A stretch of 64,000 nt of DNA. It comes from Xestospongia bergquistia (taxonomy: Eukaryota > Porifera > Demospongiae > Haplosclerida > Petrosiidae). The position numbers were made by a program, and so were the translations under genes. This document shows positions 40,201-53,589 of this stretch, one piece after another. Each line of letters opens with the position of its first letter. The stretch's first letter is position 1. The stretch spans positions 3,188,001 through 3,252,000 of the forward strand of contig OZ014420.1 in assembly GCA_963965975.1 (NCBI GenBank). The letters run 5' to 3'. Under the pieces are notes generated by a model. It ran no database searches. It was not told where the DNA came from and saw only the letters and a program-made list of their open reading frames with translations.

Positions 40201-43200
40201 TACCTCCAACCTATCCTTGTAGCACTTGCCAATGTTCTGGTAACATTGATCCCAATGATCAGAATGCTTGTAATCATACAACTGGTGAGTGTCTTCTCTG
40301 TCTTAATAATTCCACGGGGCCCAATTGTGAACTATGTCTGGATGGCTTTTTTGGAGATGCAGTTGCCCAGTCTTGTGAACGTAAGTTGCAAATGGAGTAT
40401 TGTTGATACTATTTGATGACATACTTACAGCATGTGATTGTTATACTGGAGGTTCAGTGGATAATATTTGTAACAAGTCCAGTGGTCTTTGTAGTTGCCT
40501 GTCTGGAGTAGAGGGCATTAAATGTGACATGTGCAAAGTAAGTATAGTATTTGTAATGACAGTATATTGAAAACTTGCTAAATATTGCTAGATACATACA
40601 TATTTATAAATCCTAAATGAAATATATGCAAATCAGTCATCTTTTGTTTAGGTTGATCATTGGAACTTTCAATATGGTGTTGGGTGCTCTCATTGTAATT
40701 GCAATGCAATAGGCAGTAATTCATCTGAATGCAATGTGTTTTCTGGTCAATGTTCTTGTCAACCTGGTGTCACAGGGAGAACGTGTGACTCTTGTTTGAT
40801 TGGATTTTTTAATTTTTCAAGTTTAGGATGTCAAAGTAAGTATCCTACTATAACCTTGCATTGTTAAAACCAAGTTTAAATTGATTTAGTCACTTTACCA
40901 CTTTTTACACTTTAGATTGTGGATGTGGAAATGGATCTCTTAATGTCAGTTGCCATCATGATAGTGGTCAATGTTATTGTGCCAATGGTGCTACAGGCAC
41001 AAAATGTGATTCCTGTCTTGCATACTACCAAATGACTATAGAAGGTTGTAGTAATTGTGACGATTGTGTTCAGTCTCTGAAATACATGAATGATGAAGCA
41101 GAAAACAACCTTACACTTATAGATGAACTGGCAAAGCAAGCTGCCTCTTTACAAGCTTCTGACACATTGAATATAAATGTTCTAAAAAATGAGATTGATC
41201 ATTTGTGGGCAAACTTCAATGCAACAAATGCAGAGTTATCCATTATCCAGGGCCAGTTTGATAGTTTGGTGTATTTGGTCAATGACACTAAATTATCTCT
41301 AAAGAGTTTAAGTGAACAGGTAAATTAAAGAGATGTTTAGTCAATGTCACTTGTAATTTGTGTCTAATTAACAGACTGTGGATTTGCTATATAATGCAAC
41401 TAATTCAATTCCTAAAGCTGATCAGGTTTTCAATCAAGCAAATAGTCTTTATAATAGCTTGGAATTTGATTTTGTGGAAACAAGAGGTAGGCTATCACCA
41501 AATATAGTGGGCTATAGTCTCATTCATGAATTACAATTTTTCTTCTGTAGACACCATGAATTTCCTTAATCTCTTAAGACAGAGAATGATGATCCTAGAA
41601 ACTAACTTTTCTTTGGTATTGAGTAACATCAGCCAATCAATAGCCAATCTCCTTGCCCAGTCCCTGAATAATGAGAGTACGAATCTCCAAAATATTGTTT
41701 CCTCTGTACTCAATACTAGAATTTATGCTAATAGCAAGTATTCTCAGGCTGTTGTTGAATCCTCATACATTTCTTTACAACTTTCTAATTTGTATGCTCT
41801 AGACTCTAAACGTACAGCATTAACATCAACCATAAATCAACTAGTGACAGATGTTAATAGCATAAAGATTGACTTATATGACAGTCAAAGTGTAGCCACC
41901 AATTTATCTGTAGCTTCCTCTGCTGTCAATAAAACTATCGATGAGGCTAGCATTTTGATTAATGAAACAGAGACTACTTTAGCAAGTGTAGCAGGAATAT
42001 TGTCATTAGCAAGTTGGAATATTGAAAATCTTACAAAATTACTTAATAATCCATACCAACATGGTTCATTTAGCGGAAGTGGTAGTGGAAGTGCAAGTGA
42101 TCATTTAATTTCTTCGACCTTTTTTGAACACCTGATACTTTTGAATTCCAGTGTCTATCAGTTACAAGCAACTCTTGCAATGAACACTTCAACATTTGAT
42201 GGAGCATTAAGTCATCATAACAATATTATAAATCAGGCACAGAATGTATGCAGGTACAGTACCTATTATTGTATTATTGCATGATGTCTTGTGTTGGTAT
42301 TAACTTTTACTTTTTGACAGTATTCTCAGTGTCAGTATACTTGTTGGTAATGATGCAGTTGCAGCTATAATTGACTATACATTAGTTAATGATACTCTTG
42401 TGAAAGCTGAGTCTTTAGTAAGGATGGCCAATACAACTCTGACTACTGTCCTAAAAGAACTGGATTCACTAACAAGTGATAGTCTTAATAATAATGCAAG
42501 TGATGCACTTGAGAAAGCTAAGGGACTGGTTGTGGAAGTAAACATTTTAGAGGCTAGGCTTCAAGGTTTTTCTAGAATACATATTAATAATCAATTACTA
42601 GCATTTTCTTATAGACCTAAATGAAATGTATATTTCATTAATGCAACAAGAACAAGCAGTGTCGGACAACATTCAAGACTTAATCAACTCTATCAATTTG
42701 TTGATTATGAGATATAATCAACTTATAAGTACTGAAGGTAAATTACACTAGTAAAATAGGTCCTAATATATTTGATGATTTTGTAGCTTCTACTGCCAGC
42801 TCTGTTTCAATAGCACTTTCAAATACTGATGGATATATTCAAATAGCTAATTCAACATACATAGCTATGATGACCGCTTTAGCAGATTTGACTACAATAG
42901 TTAATAATGTCACTGAACAGTTAATGGATCTAAATGCTGATGTTGTCATCATTGAAAATGAGGCTATTGAAACAAACATAACAGTTGCTGAATCTCAAAA
43001 AGAATTTAATGAGAAAGTATCTATATTGAATGATACAATCACAACAGAAACACTGCTGACTAATGAACTAACACTAGCAAAAGTAAACATGGATGATCTT
43101 ATGCAACAACTTACTGAAGCTCAAAATGCAGTTGCTTTGGTAAGTCTTGAGTAATTTTTTAAAAATTAGTTTATTTTTTGTACACTAGATTGACATTGCT

Positions 43201-46200
43201 CTAAGATTCCATGGCAATAGCACAGCTAGTTATGATTTGACATCAACGGACCACCAAGATAATCACGTATCTATGTATTTTCGTCCTGACAATCCTTCTG
43301 GAGTTCTTTTAAGTGATGGATCTAGCTCTTTACAGCTTATGGATGGTCAAGTTAAATGGAGTAATGGTCATAATCAGATTCAAACAGGACTTTTACCTCT
43401 ATCATCTACTAAATGGTATCAAGTATTAGCTTCAAGGTATGTATACTATAACTAAATATTTCTTCACTCTATATCTCTATTTGTCTTTTCATAGTGAAGG
43501 GTTCTCAATGTTTTTGTCAATAGCTTCATTACAGAATGCTACTGACATGACAGTCACTGTAATGGAACAAACAAATTCAAGTAGTTTACCTTTAAATCAA
43601 ACTATATCGTTGGCTGGCTATAACAATGGATCATACTACTCAGGATGTATAGACAGAGTGATTGTAAATGGAAAAATGGTACCGCTTCTACTCCCAGATA
43701 GTACATCAGACCCTCTGTCAACATGTGGACCAAGGTATATATAATATGTGATACTATGTGTTACATTAATACACTATTAGGCCTGCATCAGATAGTATTG
43801 AAACTGAAGTTGGAGCATGGTTTCAAGGACAAAGTCACCTCATACTACAACCTGTTTTCTTTTCTGATGGTTATCTCTCCTACTCGTTTCTTTTAAGGAC
43901 TTTTGCCAATTCAGCTCTTGTTACACAACTACATAATTCAGCTGTAAGTTCTTTAAGTGAAAGTCGAACCTTAATGACTTCTTTTTTATCTTGAATTAGA
44001 TGCAAAGAATTATTTTGTACATCAATAACAGTGTTCCTCATGTATTACTGACCCTAGGAAATATTGATGTTCAATTGTTGTCATCCTCTGTGTATGTTAG
44101 TGATGGAGACTGGCATGAGATCTCAGTGAATATTCATGGAAACATCTGTGAACTCTCTGTTGATGGGAATACCGATACCTTATCACTGATCTTTCCTGCA
44201 AAGAATTTAACATCTCCAGTTAACTTCACACTTGGAGGACAATCTAATTTGAAGTAAGGATATTATTATTCTGTATAATTATTTGACATATGTTTCATGT
44301 TTAGTATACCTTCATTTGCTGGTTGCTTGTCAAATATGTATATTGAAAACAATAACATTAATTTATCCTTGTCAGAGGAAGTAAAACGAGTTCAATTGTC
44401 CATCTGTCCAAGTTATGTAAGTTCACTACTAGAGTATGTTATGGTAGCAAGAATGCATTATATTTTTTAAGTGCTAAGTTCTTACTCCAAAACTGTAATA
44501 AAACTTTTTGAAACAGGTCATTCCTGGTACTCGTTTCATGGGCAATGGATATGCTGTATTTCCTATAGTGGATTTTGTCAGTTCTCTATCTTTGTCTTTT
44601 CGAACAGAACAGTTATCTGCAGTATTAGTATACATGTCTGCACCTGTTTCTAGTAATGGCATGTCTGTATTGGTAAGTAGTTTATATTACTCCACATTAA
44701 ATCATCCTGTTATCTTTATTTTAGCCTGATCGTTTAATAATGACTATGTTTCATGCTTATATTCGAATTGATTATCGTAATACATTCAACAACGTTACAC
44801 TCACCTCACAACAAACCAATCTTAATGATGGTTTGTGGCATAATGTATCTATTTCTCTTGGACAAAACAAGTAAGAATAATTTTGTTAATGGTGGTATAC
44901 ACTGAGACAATGAATATACTGGTCAATTGATAGCAGAGTGCCAATTTGATACACTTTACCTATTTCCATTAATTATAATGTTAGAAGCAAATTGTATACA
45001 TAATAACAGAACATGGAGTAGTTAGTAGCTATGTTTGTTATTTGTGTAAGAAAAGTCTAAGCCATTATAATATTTTCATTTTAGTCTTGTTCTAAATGTT
45101 GATGGAGAATTATCAGTCACAGAAGATGTTAAAAATAACACCAACAAACTATTAATGATGGGAGAAATCACAGTTGGTGGACTTCCTTCCAATTATTTAG
45201 CACCAGTACCAGCAATTGATCATTTCCGAGGTTGCCTCAAAGATCTCCACATCAACCAACAGTATGTTCTAAATAATGCAATTTTTGTAATTTGTTTGTC
45301 TCAAACAGCTCTAGTTTGACAAAGCTTGTTACATTATTTTGTAATTTCTCTATTGAATTATCTTATTTTGATCAGATATTATGACTTCAATGATGCCACA
45401 TTATCAGAAGGGGTGGCTCTATATGGTTGTCATGGTGATGCTCCACAACCTTCACCTACAGCATCATCGTTTATTTCAAGTTCAACGTATTTTATTGGCT
45501 TTGGCTCTGGTTCTGGAGAGCACTTTTATTCATCATCAGGTTCTTTAGTTACTGATGTATCAGATACCATCACTTCAACACCTACCATTGTATTAGATAC
45601 TGTCACTCCACCAGCTACCGAAACAACCAGTGTATCAGATATCATCATCACTCTAACACCCACTGAAACAACCAGTGTATCAGATACCATCACTCTAACA
45701 CCCACTGAGACAATCAGTGTATTAGATACCATCACTCTAACACCCACTGAGACAACCAGTGTATCAGATACCATCACTCTAACAACAACCAGTGTATCAG
45801 ATACCATCACTCTAACACCCACTGAGACAATCAGTGTACCCACTGAGACAATCAGTGTATTAGATACCATCACTCTAACACCCACTGAAACAACCAGTGT
45901 ATCAGATACCATCACTCTAACACCCACTGAAACAACCAATGTATCAGATACCATCACTCTAACAACCACTGAGACAATCAGTGTACCCACTGAAACAACC
46001 AGTATATCAGATACCATCACTCTAACACCCACTGAGACAATCAGTGTACCCACTGAAACAACCAGTGTATCAGATACCATCACTCTAACACCAACTGAGA
46101 CAACCAGTCTATCAGATACCATCACTCTAACACCCACTGAAACAACCAGTGTATCAGATATCATCACTCTAACACCCACTGAGACAATCAGTGTACCCAC

Positions 46201-48429
46201 TGAAACAACCAGTGTATCAGATACCATCACTCTAACACCCACTGAGACAATCAGTGTACCCACTGAAACAACCAGTGTATCAGATACCATCACTCTAAAA
46301 CCAACTGAGACAACCAGTGTATCAGATATCATCACTCTAACACCCACTGAAACAATCAGTGTATCAGATACCATCACTCTAACACCCACTGAGACAATCA
46401 GTGTACCCACTGAAACAACCAGTGTATCAGATACCATCACTCTAACACCCACTGAGACAATCAGTGTACCCACTGAAACAACCAGTGTATCAGATACCAT
46501 CACTCTAACACCCACTGAGACAACCAGTGTACTAGATACCATCTTTTTTACACCCACTGAAACAATGAGTGTATCAGATATCATCACTTCAATATCCACT
46601 GAAACAACCACTGTGTCAGATACAATTACTCCAACACCAACTGAAACATCAAATACCATCACTCTAACACCCACTGAAACAATAGGTGTATCAGATACTT
46701 TCACCCCAGCATCCACTGAAACAACCAGTGTATCAGTTACTACTGATAGCCCTTCTCCAACAAGTACTCCACTTCTTGCTACTGGTTTAGATGGGCGAAA
46801 AGATGGTTTTCTATCATACTCAATATCAACTGAAGAGATCTACTACAGGTATTTGTGGTCCAGATTTCATACATTACATGAATATCTTTTTATTTTAGTC
46901 TTAATATGACTCTAGTATTCAGAACTGTGTCCAGTGATGCTCTGTTAATATACACTCAAGGCAGTACACATGTTGATTATCTGGCATTAGAACTTCGTAA
47001 TGGCCTACTATATTATTCTTACAATCTAGGAGCTGGACAAATATTTATTAGTTCTACTCCTTCACAAACAAGATATGATGATGACACCATTCATACAGTA
47101 TGGAATATGATACATTTTGTCTTAGATATATTCACTTTGTATCGTTAGGTGACTATATGGAGAGATAATACTTTAGGAAGATTGATAGCAAATGGAAATG
47201 AATATAGTGGTAGTTCTCCATCTGGTTATATTGCCTTGAACACTGACAATAATCCTCTCTATGTTGGTGGAGTTTCACAAGGATCTTCTGTTTCGAGTTT
47301 ATATAAAGATCGAACTAAGGTTTGTATTATAATACCTGGACACACATGTACATGTAACTTTACTCCTTGAATTATATTGATTTTCATCACTGATTTGATA
47401 TTCTTCTTTAGGCTCCACCTGGGGCTCTTGCCTGCTTCTATTCTTTAGAGATCAACAATCAACAGATTGATTTGAGGTAAATAGTACAATTAACAGACAC
47501 AAAATCGTGCACTCGGAATCAAACAAGTGTTTTTATTATTAATAATTGCTTATGATCAACATTGTCATATACAGAAATGTGTTGGCATCTAATGGTTTGA
47601 TGTCATGCCAGGATTCCTATAATGATCACATCTCATTTCCAGGAGATGGATATGCCAGAATAGGTCAGTACATACTTTTAGTACTTTTTACTGACATGTC
47701 TCTCTTCTCAGTTGATGTCTATAATCCAAGAATCAAATATGGATTTTACTTAGAGTTTAGAACATTGCAGTCTTCTGGTCTTCTCCTTTATTCAGCTAGT
47801 CTCTTTCATGAAGATCACACAGCATTAGAGATCAGTAATGGAACAGTTAGTTATAACCATTACTTTCTGTATGACTACCAAAACACATGTATAGGTTCGA
47901 TTTATTTTTGACAATGGAGATGGTGTAGGTATAGTAAAATATTCACCTACTAATTCATTTGAACTATTTGATGGGAACTGGCACACAATATTAGCTACTA
48001 AAGATATGTTGACTGGAACTTTGATTGTGGATGGAGGAGCTGCAGTAACTGCCATGCTATCAAATTCAGCCTTTGTAGCTGTTAACATTGAAAGTCCATT
48101 ATATGCTGGAGGAGTACCTGGTAAGTATGCACATATTTTATAGTTTTGTTAAAAATATGCCATTGTCACTGCTTTAAAGATATTACATGTATAATTATAT
48201 TTTTTATAAAAAAGTTTCCCATGTTCTGTAGTTTTGCTGACATATTGTACTACTTTGTTCTTTTTTGTTTTCAGACAATGTGCTTGTACGATATACAGTG
48301 AAATCTGGTGCATTCCATGGCTGTATGCGTAACGTTCAGCTATTAGACTCAACTGGAGTTGGTAGTAATATCCATTTTTCTGAAGCCATCATATCCCCAT
48401 CAGTCCAGCTATACACATGCATACTTTAA
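37234..48429 (+). CDS. Laminin alpha-like chain (LN, LE repeats, coiled coil, five LG domains)
   Basis: Secreted basement-membrane-type chain of roughly 3,000 residues (estimate) over about 40 short-intron exons. The first exons are 37234-37482, 37552-37719, 37783-37875, 37932-38132 and 38188-38463. The signal peptide MTLLFLLVCFLSCFA is followed by a laminin N-terminal domain with LVLDGNNATWWES. About ten laminin-type EGF repeats fill 38770-41040, for example CDTCISGTYGDP and CELCLDGFFGDA. A heptad-rich, N-glycosylation-rich coiled coil spans 41040-43180. LG domains lie near 43190-43740, 43785-44415, 44516-45420, 46800-47480 and 47574-48429. Five LG domains define alpha chains. Between LG3 and LG4, where other alpha chains have a short cleavable linker, is a long Thr/Ser repeat. 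Possible polyA signal at 48539-48544. Confidence 0.9.
39885..39935 (+). other. Poly-proline insert within laminin LE repeats
   Basis: Within the EGF-like array an exon starting near 39874 encodes PVPPPPVTFPPPPPPPLN before the next half-repeat (CTPNTTGDLCDQCADGYYN). It replaces the expected Cys-containing start of an LE repeat. Confidence 0.75.
45585..46760 (+). repeat. 42-bp coding minisatellite, Thr/Ser linker of the laminin gene
   Basis: Near-perfect tandem copies of a 42-bp unit encoding TPTETTSVSDTITL, mixed with a 63-bp variant that adds a second half unit (TPTETISVPTETTSVSDTITL read as two joined pieces). About two dozen copies keep the frame. The complementary strand is also free of stops over 45526-46716, a by-product of the repeat rather than a gene. 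Confidence 0.93.
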
Positions 48430-50953
48430 TTACTAACAAAGCAAATACTACTTAGACATAATAATAGATATGTATATTTCTTGTAGCAGAACATTTTTTA
48501 TAACAAACTGATGTAATTCATTAATTTAATTTTGTATTAATAAATAAGTGACTGGCAGTTTATGAGTAGGATACTTCGTTTAGTATAGTTTGAAGACTTG
48601 TTAATGTAGCAATATGTTTTTGATGCTTTTCTTATATATTTTTATATGATTTGTTACCACTAGAGTGTTGGGGTGTATCAATATGTTCTGTAACCAACTA
48701 GTAGTGACTTTTGTCAATGATTTCTGTAATTTCAGTTACTATAAAAAGCTGTATAGTGAGAGTTGATGGTTCTACATGGTTTCTGCAAAATCAAAACCCA
48801 TATACCTAGATTGATGATAAACTGTCAATTGACTGCCATGGCAGCTAGATTGTTTGAATTACTACAGTTCCAACCACATCCTCTGTTTTCTCAGTGTCTC
48901 AACGATTCTATATGTATGCAAAAAAAATAGCTTGAATTTAATGATTTAAATTTAGTCAGTAGATGTATAAATGCAACCAGGAGCTAGTTAGAACTCACAA
49001 ATACATGATGAATGTCTCATATCACCTGACACCTGATAATATACAAAAGACTATGATGGCTCAAAGTAGGCTGGCCACACACACTCTCCATCTTGACATT
49101 GTTAACACTGACTGCAACTATGTTCTGTACAGTGTTACATGCAGTACTTATGTTGTTGGTCTGTGTTTCTATTACCATAACTATAATGGGAGTACCAATA
49201 TACTTAAGGATATACAGTTATATTTACTGTGAAGACTCTTCCAGTCTTGTAAAAAAGAAGCTTGTAGAGATCACACCTGATATTCATATTAGAATCACAT
49301 TCCATATCCTCTTTCACTTTTTCCAATAAGTCATGTAGTTGCTCTGATGAACTGATCAGATCTAGATCAAGCTGTCAGGTACAATAAACAGAAGTATCAA
49401 CAGTGGTCTTATCTCCATATGGAGCTTGAGTGGATTGGACAATGATAGAGGCATCAAAAACACACCCTACCTTCACTGACTTAAAAGTTTTCATGATAGA
49501 ACTCATGTACAAATGATCCTTTGTAATTTTCTGGTAATAAGAGGGAAAGACTACACATGAAAACATTGTGAGATGTTTTATTGATAGACAATTTGGGAAA
49601 ATGGAATTTATCAGGCAAATGTATGTACTTGCACATTGCATTTTATTAAGCCAGAAGAAAAGCCTGATAAAAATATCAGAAATGGCACACATGTAAGAAT
49701 AGAAGAAGGAATTGGAACTTATGAACTGGGTCATTAATTAGAATTTTCAATTACGCGAAGATGTGCAAAAGAAATAAGATATAGGAACTGGAGTGGCTTC
49801 TGTAATAAGCTGACAGCAAATGTCCATTTCTCCTTTATCAATCCTGTTACACTATTTTTATATTGTTCCTAGACTCTATTCTACACTTTTGAACCACTAC
49901 AAACTCTAAAGCATAGTTATAGTGTGCTGTTTGTGTCAAAATTAAATATTACAATAATAGAAGTGACTGACTACTGGCTGTGCATTGTAGCCTATATGTA
50001 CATGATACACTGAAGCATTCAGGGTTTAGGTTTTAGGGTGAGGTCTAGTAATTGTTTAAAAGTATAGTCAAAGATTGCATTGACTATGACAGTATAATGC
50101 TGATGATACCACTCCCACAATCATCAGAACACAAAAAGCATGCCATACATAGTAGTAAGTGATACAAGTTGGGGGTGGGGCTAGGAACAGTATAAAAGTT
50201 AGTAGTATATAGTAAAAATATTGAGATGGCGACTATACTATGAGATTGCCAGCTGCAACTAACATTTCAGTAAACCAGAACAGAAGTGTAGGTCATAGAA
50301 AGTTTCAATGTGACAAACCAAAGAATTTTAAAATACTTTCTTGCTTAACAACTATCAGTGCAGCCACAGCCATGCATCTTTACACACAGTGCACTAATCA
50401 CTAATAGCTCATTGATTGTGGAGTTTAAAGTTGCAAACAATGAAAGTGAAACTTAAGCTGATGGATACTAGACCAGTAGAAGAAAGTATCACTATAACGC
50501 TGTTAAGGTGTTGGAAAAGCTCTTAGTGTACTAATATACATTATTACTGGATTGATAAAGAATATTGAGAGATCATATATGTAACTAAATTAAAACTAAA
50601 ATCTGTGCCACAACTACAATATAGTCAGACACATCAGAAGAAATTGAAAAATACCTTGGTTATGAAAGAAACTAGTAAAATGTAGTCTCGCGTAGCCAGC
50701 CCCTCCCTCTCGGGAAGGAGAGGCTGGCTACGCGAGACTAAGTAAAATGCAGACTTTCCCATCAGTAACGATAAGGTAAGAATGCTATTAACCAGTCTGT
50801 GTCATTCATCAAGTTGGATGTAGCACATGACAGTTTATAAGAACCAGGTTAATATCTTAAGTTCTAATAATTAAACGTAGACTAAGTAGAGGTAAACTTA
50901 CGATGATGTAAACATTCCGCCAGGTTAGAGACCACACCTTTCGAGGCCCAAAT
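48430..50953. other. Intergenic region between laminin and the oxygenase
   Basis: No gene could be supported. The longest open frame (49734-49375, minus) has no recognisable family, signal peptide or splice context. The one clear object is the palindromic element at 50683-50740. Confidence 0.55.
50683..50740. mobile_element. 58-bp palindromic mini-element with 9-bp target duplication
   Basis: Both ends carry the perfect 19-bp inverted repeat TAGTCTCGCGTAGCCAGCC, enclosing about 20 bp. It is flanked by identical AGTAAAATG copies (50674-50682 and 50741-50749). High GC and CpG in AT-rich surroundings marks it as foreign. A 9-bp duplication is typical of Mutator-like transposons, so this may be an extremely small foldback MITE. 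Confidence 0.85.
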
Positions 50954-53535
50954 ATGGCTACACAAAGCAGACAAATCCCAGTAGTTGATATTAAGGACAT
51001 CAACTCTAATCCTGACTTAAGTCAGTGTCCACAAGTGGAAGAGATAAACTCTGCTTTTACTTCAGTTGGATTTGTCTTTATCAAAAATCATGGAATTGAC
51101 AGAAAGCTGGTAAGTGGAGGAAGTCCAATTTAGGAAATTAGGTCATAAGTTAAAGCGGGGATAACTTGGAATGTAATATACCTGAGTAGCAAAAGTAAAC
51201 AGGTGATTTTTGTTCCAAGTTACTCAGCTTTACCTCACTCTTTGACACAGTTATCGATGTGTTCTATCTTATAATATTGTCTATTATCCATAATAGATTG
51301 ACAAAGCCTTTGATGTTTCTTTACAATTCTTTAAATTACCTAACCACATTAAGAAAAAATATCCTCGTGATGGTAATCATGGGAACAATGGCTATGTCTC
51401 ACTGGAACAAGAAAGGTATATAATTTTTCATGTTATAGCCTGTAGTCTATTTTAAAGCTGGGTGGTCCAATTTTAAATTGATTCAGCCCACTTTATAACT
51501 AACTCCACTCAAGTAAAAAATCTAACTACAGTTTTTATTTACTTGATCTTAGGAGACAAATTATAATGTAATAAGTAAGAAAGTGTAGAAGAAAAAGTAG
51601 CTAAGCTGTGTTTGGTTTTTGACTTTGATCAGGTCAATAGAATTGTGTGTGACAACATTTCTTATATTCTGTTTTACTTGTACATAATGCTCTAAAAAAT
51701 AAATTAAAATTTTATAACAATGAGATACATTACCATATGACTGTTTTAAAGATATCATTTGCTTTCTTTAAGGTCTTATCCATGATTAAACAAGTCCCAG
51801 GTATTTGGTTAAATAATTTGGCTGTCCAATTAACAAGTTGGCTGGCTTATTTTGAAGCTATCGGCCAGTTAAACACAGGCCAAAGTTTGCAATTGGGCTA
51901 TAACACACACAAATACTATATGCATATATATATATATATATATACATAGAGAGAGAGTGAGAGAAAGAGAGAGAGAGAGAGAGAGAGTTTAAAGTTAAAT
52001 GGTCTGTTTTAGTATATATAATAATGTTATTGATCCTGACCTGTACAAAGATTTAAAAGCAGTATAAATATGAAAGCTATAATTTTTAATTATTAGGCCT
52101 TTGAAACAATGTCTGTTTCATGCAAAGCATAATGTTTGTGTTTGTAGGTATAGTAAATAACATTAACACACTGTCTTAATGTTTTTAAACATATCTGCTA
52201 ATAGACTCTTCATTATTCCTTGTAGTGTAAATCCAGCTAAACCTGGAGACCTGAAGGAGGCCTTCAACATTTGTACATTTAAAGACTGTGTATGTTATTG
52301 TAATAAATTCAATAGTTGTTTAATTTATAAATTTATTTAGCCATTTCCTGATGATGATGTTCCAGATTTTAGAACAACTATGACTGAAATATATGATGCT
52401 AGTATTAAACTTGCTGTCAAGATACTTGAAATTATGGGCTATGCATTACAACTGGATGTAAGGGTTAATAAATTGATTATTGAAAAAGCAAAGCTATTGT
52501 TAGTGTTCCTTTGTAACTGTTAGTGTGGCTAATGTTTAACGAGTTAAAGAATTAACAGAAAATGAGCTGTTGGTTTGGTGGAATATATTTGGTCATGCTT
52601 TTACTGTAGTTGAGTTAAATAAGATTCTATTGGAAAAATACTAGGTAGACAACCTAGGTATATCTGTTGCAGAAAGGTTGCCTGGTAATGTAAGAGGGAA
52701 AACAAATGGAGTTTTGAAACTTAGATATTTAGCTATGAGAAAAGAAAAGTAGCAGCATCAATTACTTCCATTTCTATAGAGTTTGCTAGAGCTAAGGAAA
52801 TTCATGTTAGAATCTATGGTTGTAGCAAAAGATCAAGCAATGAATTTGTAACATATTTTGTGCCAGATAGAGACAAATACTATAATACTTCATATGAAGA
52901 TACCTTGTTGTATCAATTTACTCAATTAAATTATCTTTTCAGGATCCACAGTATTTTATAAAAAGACATCAAAGCTTACTTGATAGAGTAACTGAGAGCT
53001 ATACAACAGCTCGTGTTCTTTATTATCCTCCTCTTCCTTCTATTGGTGACATTAAACCTGGTCAATTAAGATGTGGAGAACATGTGGACTATGGATCAAT
53101 TACACTACTCTTTCAAGATCCAAATGGAGGACTTCAGGTTTGAACATATTTCTTAGATTGATTACAATATTATTTTCTATTAGGTAAAATGTAGTGATGA
53201 TGGTTATATTGATGTACCTTACATGGCTGATGCTGTGCTGGTTAATTTAGGGGCACTAATGCAGAATTGGACTAGTGACAAATACTTGGCTACGGTACAT
53301 TATACATTCTATTTTACAACCTATGTTCCCCTTCTATAATCCATAGCCTCATAGAGTACTAAATCCTGTTGATGAGTCAATACAAAGGAAAAGTCGTCAG
53401 TCACTTGCTATCTTTATTCATCCTGATAATGAGACAGTGATAGAATGTATTGATGGATCTAACAAATATCCTCCTATTACTGCCTATGAAGACACATATC
53501 AAAGACTATTTAGGACTTATAAAAACAATTCATAG
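50954..53535 (+). CDS. 2-oxoglutarate/Fe(II) oxygenase, isopenicillin N synthase-like
   Basis: Seven exons (50954-51109, 51297-51415, 52226-52289, 52341-52457, 52943-53137, 53184-53294, 53347-53535) join in frame to 316 residues, normal for the family. The N-terminal DIOX_N part has IPVVDI and GFVFIKNHGID. The double-stranded beta-helix core has the iron ligands His199 and Asp201 (GEHVDYG) and His256 (PHRV), with the 2-oxoglutarate clamp Arg271-x-Ser273 (RQS). All catalytic residues are intact, so an active soluble oxygenase is expected; the substrate cannot be told. The family acts on very varied small molecules. The AATAAA at 53579-53584 is a likely polyA signal. Introns 2 (51416-52225) and 4 (52458-52942) hold only AT-rich and microsatellite DNA. 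Confidence 0.92.
51920..51988. repeat. (TA)n then (GA)n compound microsatellite
   Basis: TA run (about 51925-51943) directly followed by a GA run (about 51949-51987) in intron 2 of the oxygenase gene. Confidence 0.9.
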
Positions 53536-53589
53536 CACTTTCAGGTTAATATTACATTCATTCTTTTATTTCTATTTGAATAAACCTTT

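Noticed and set aside
48963..49734. Several open frames of 78-119 codons after the laminin gene
   Set aside because: No domains, signal peptides or splice patterns; frame lengths are unremarkable for AT-rich noncoding DNA.
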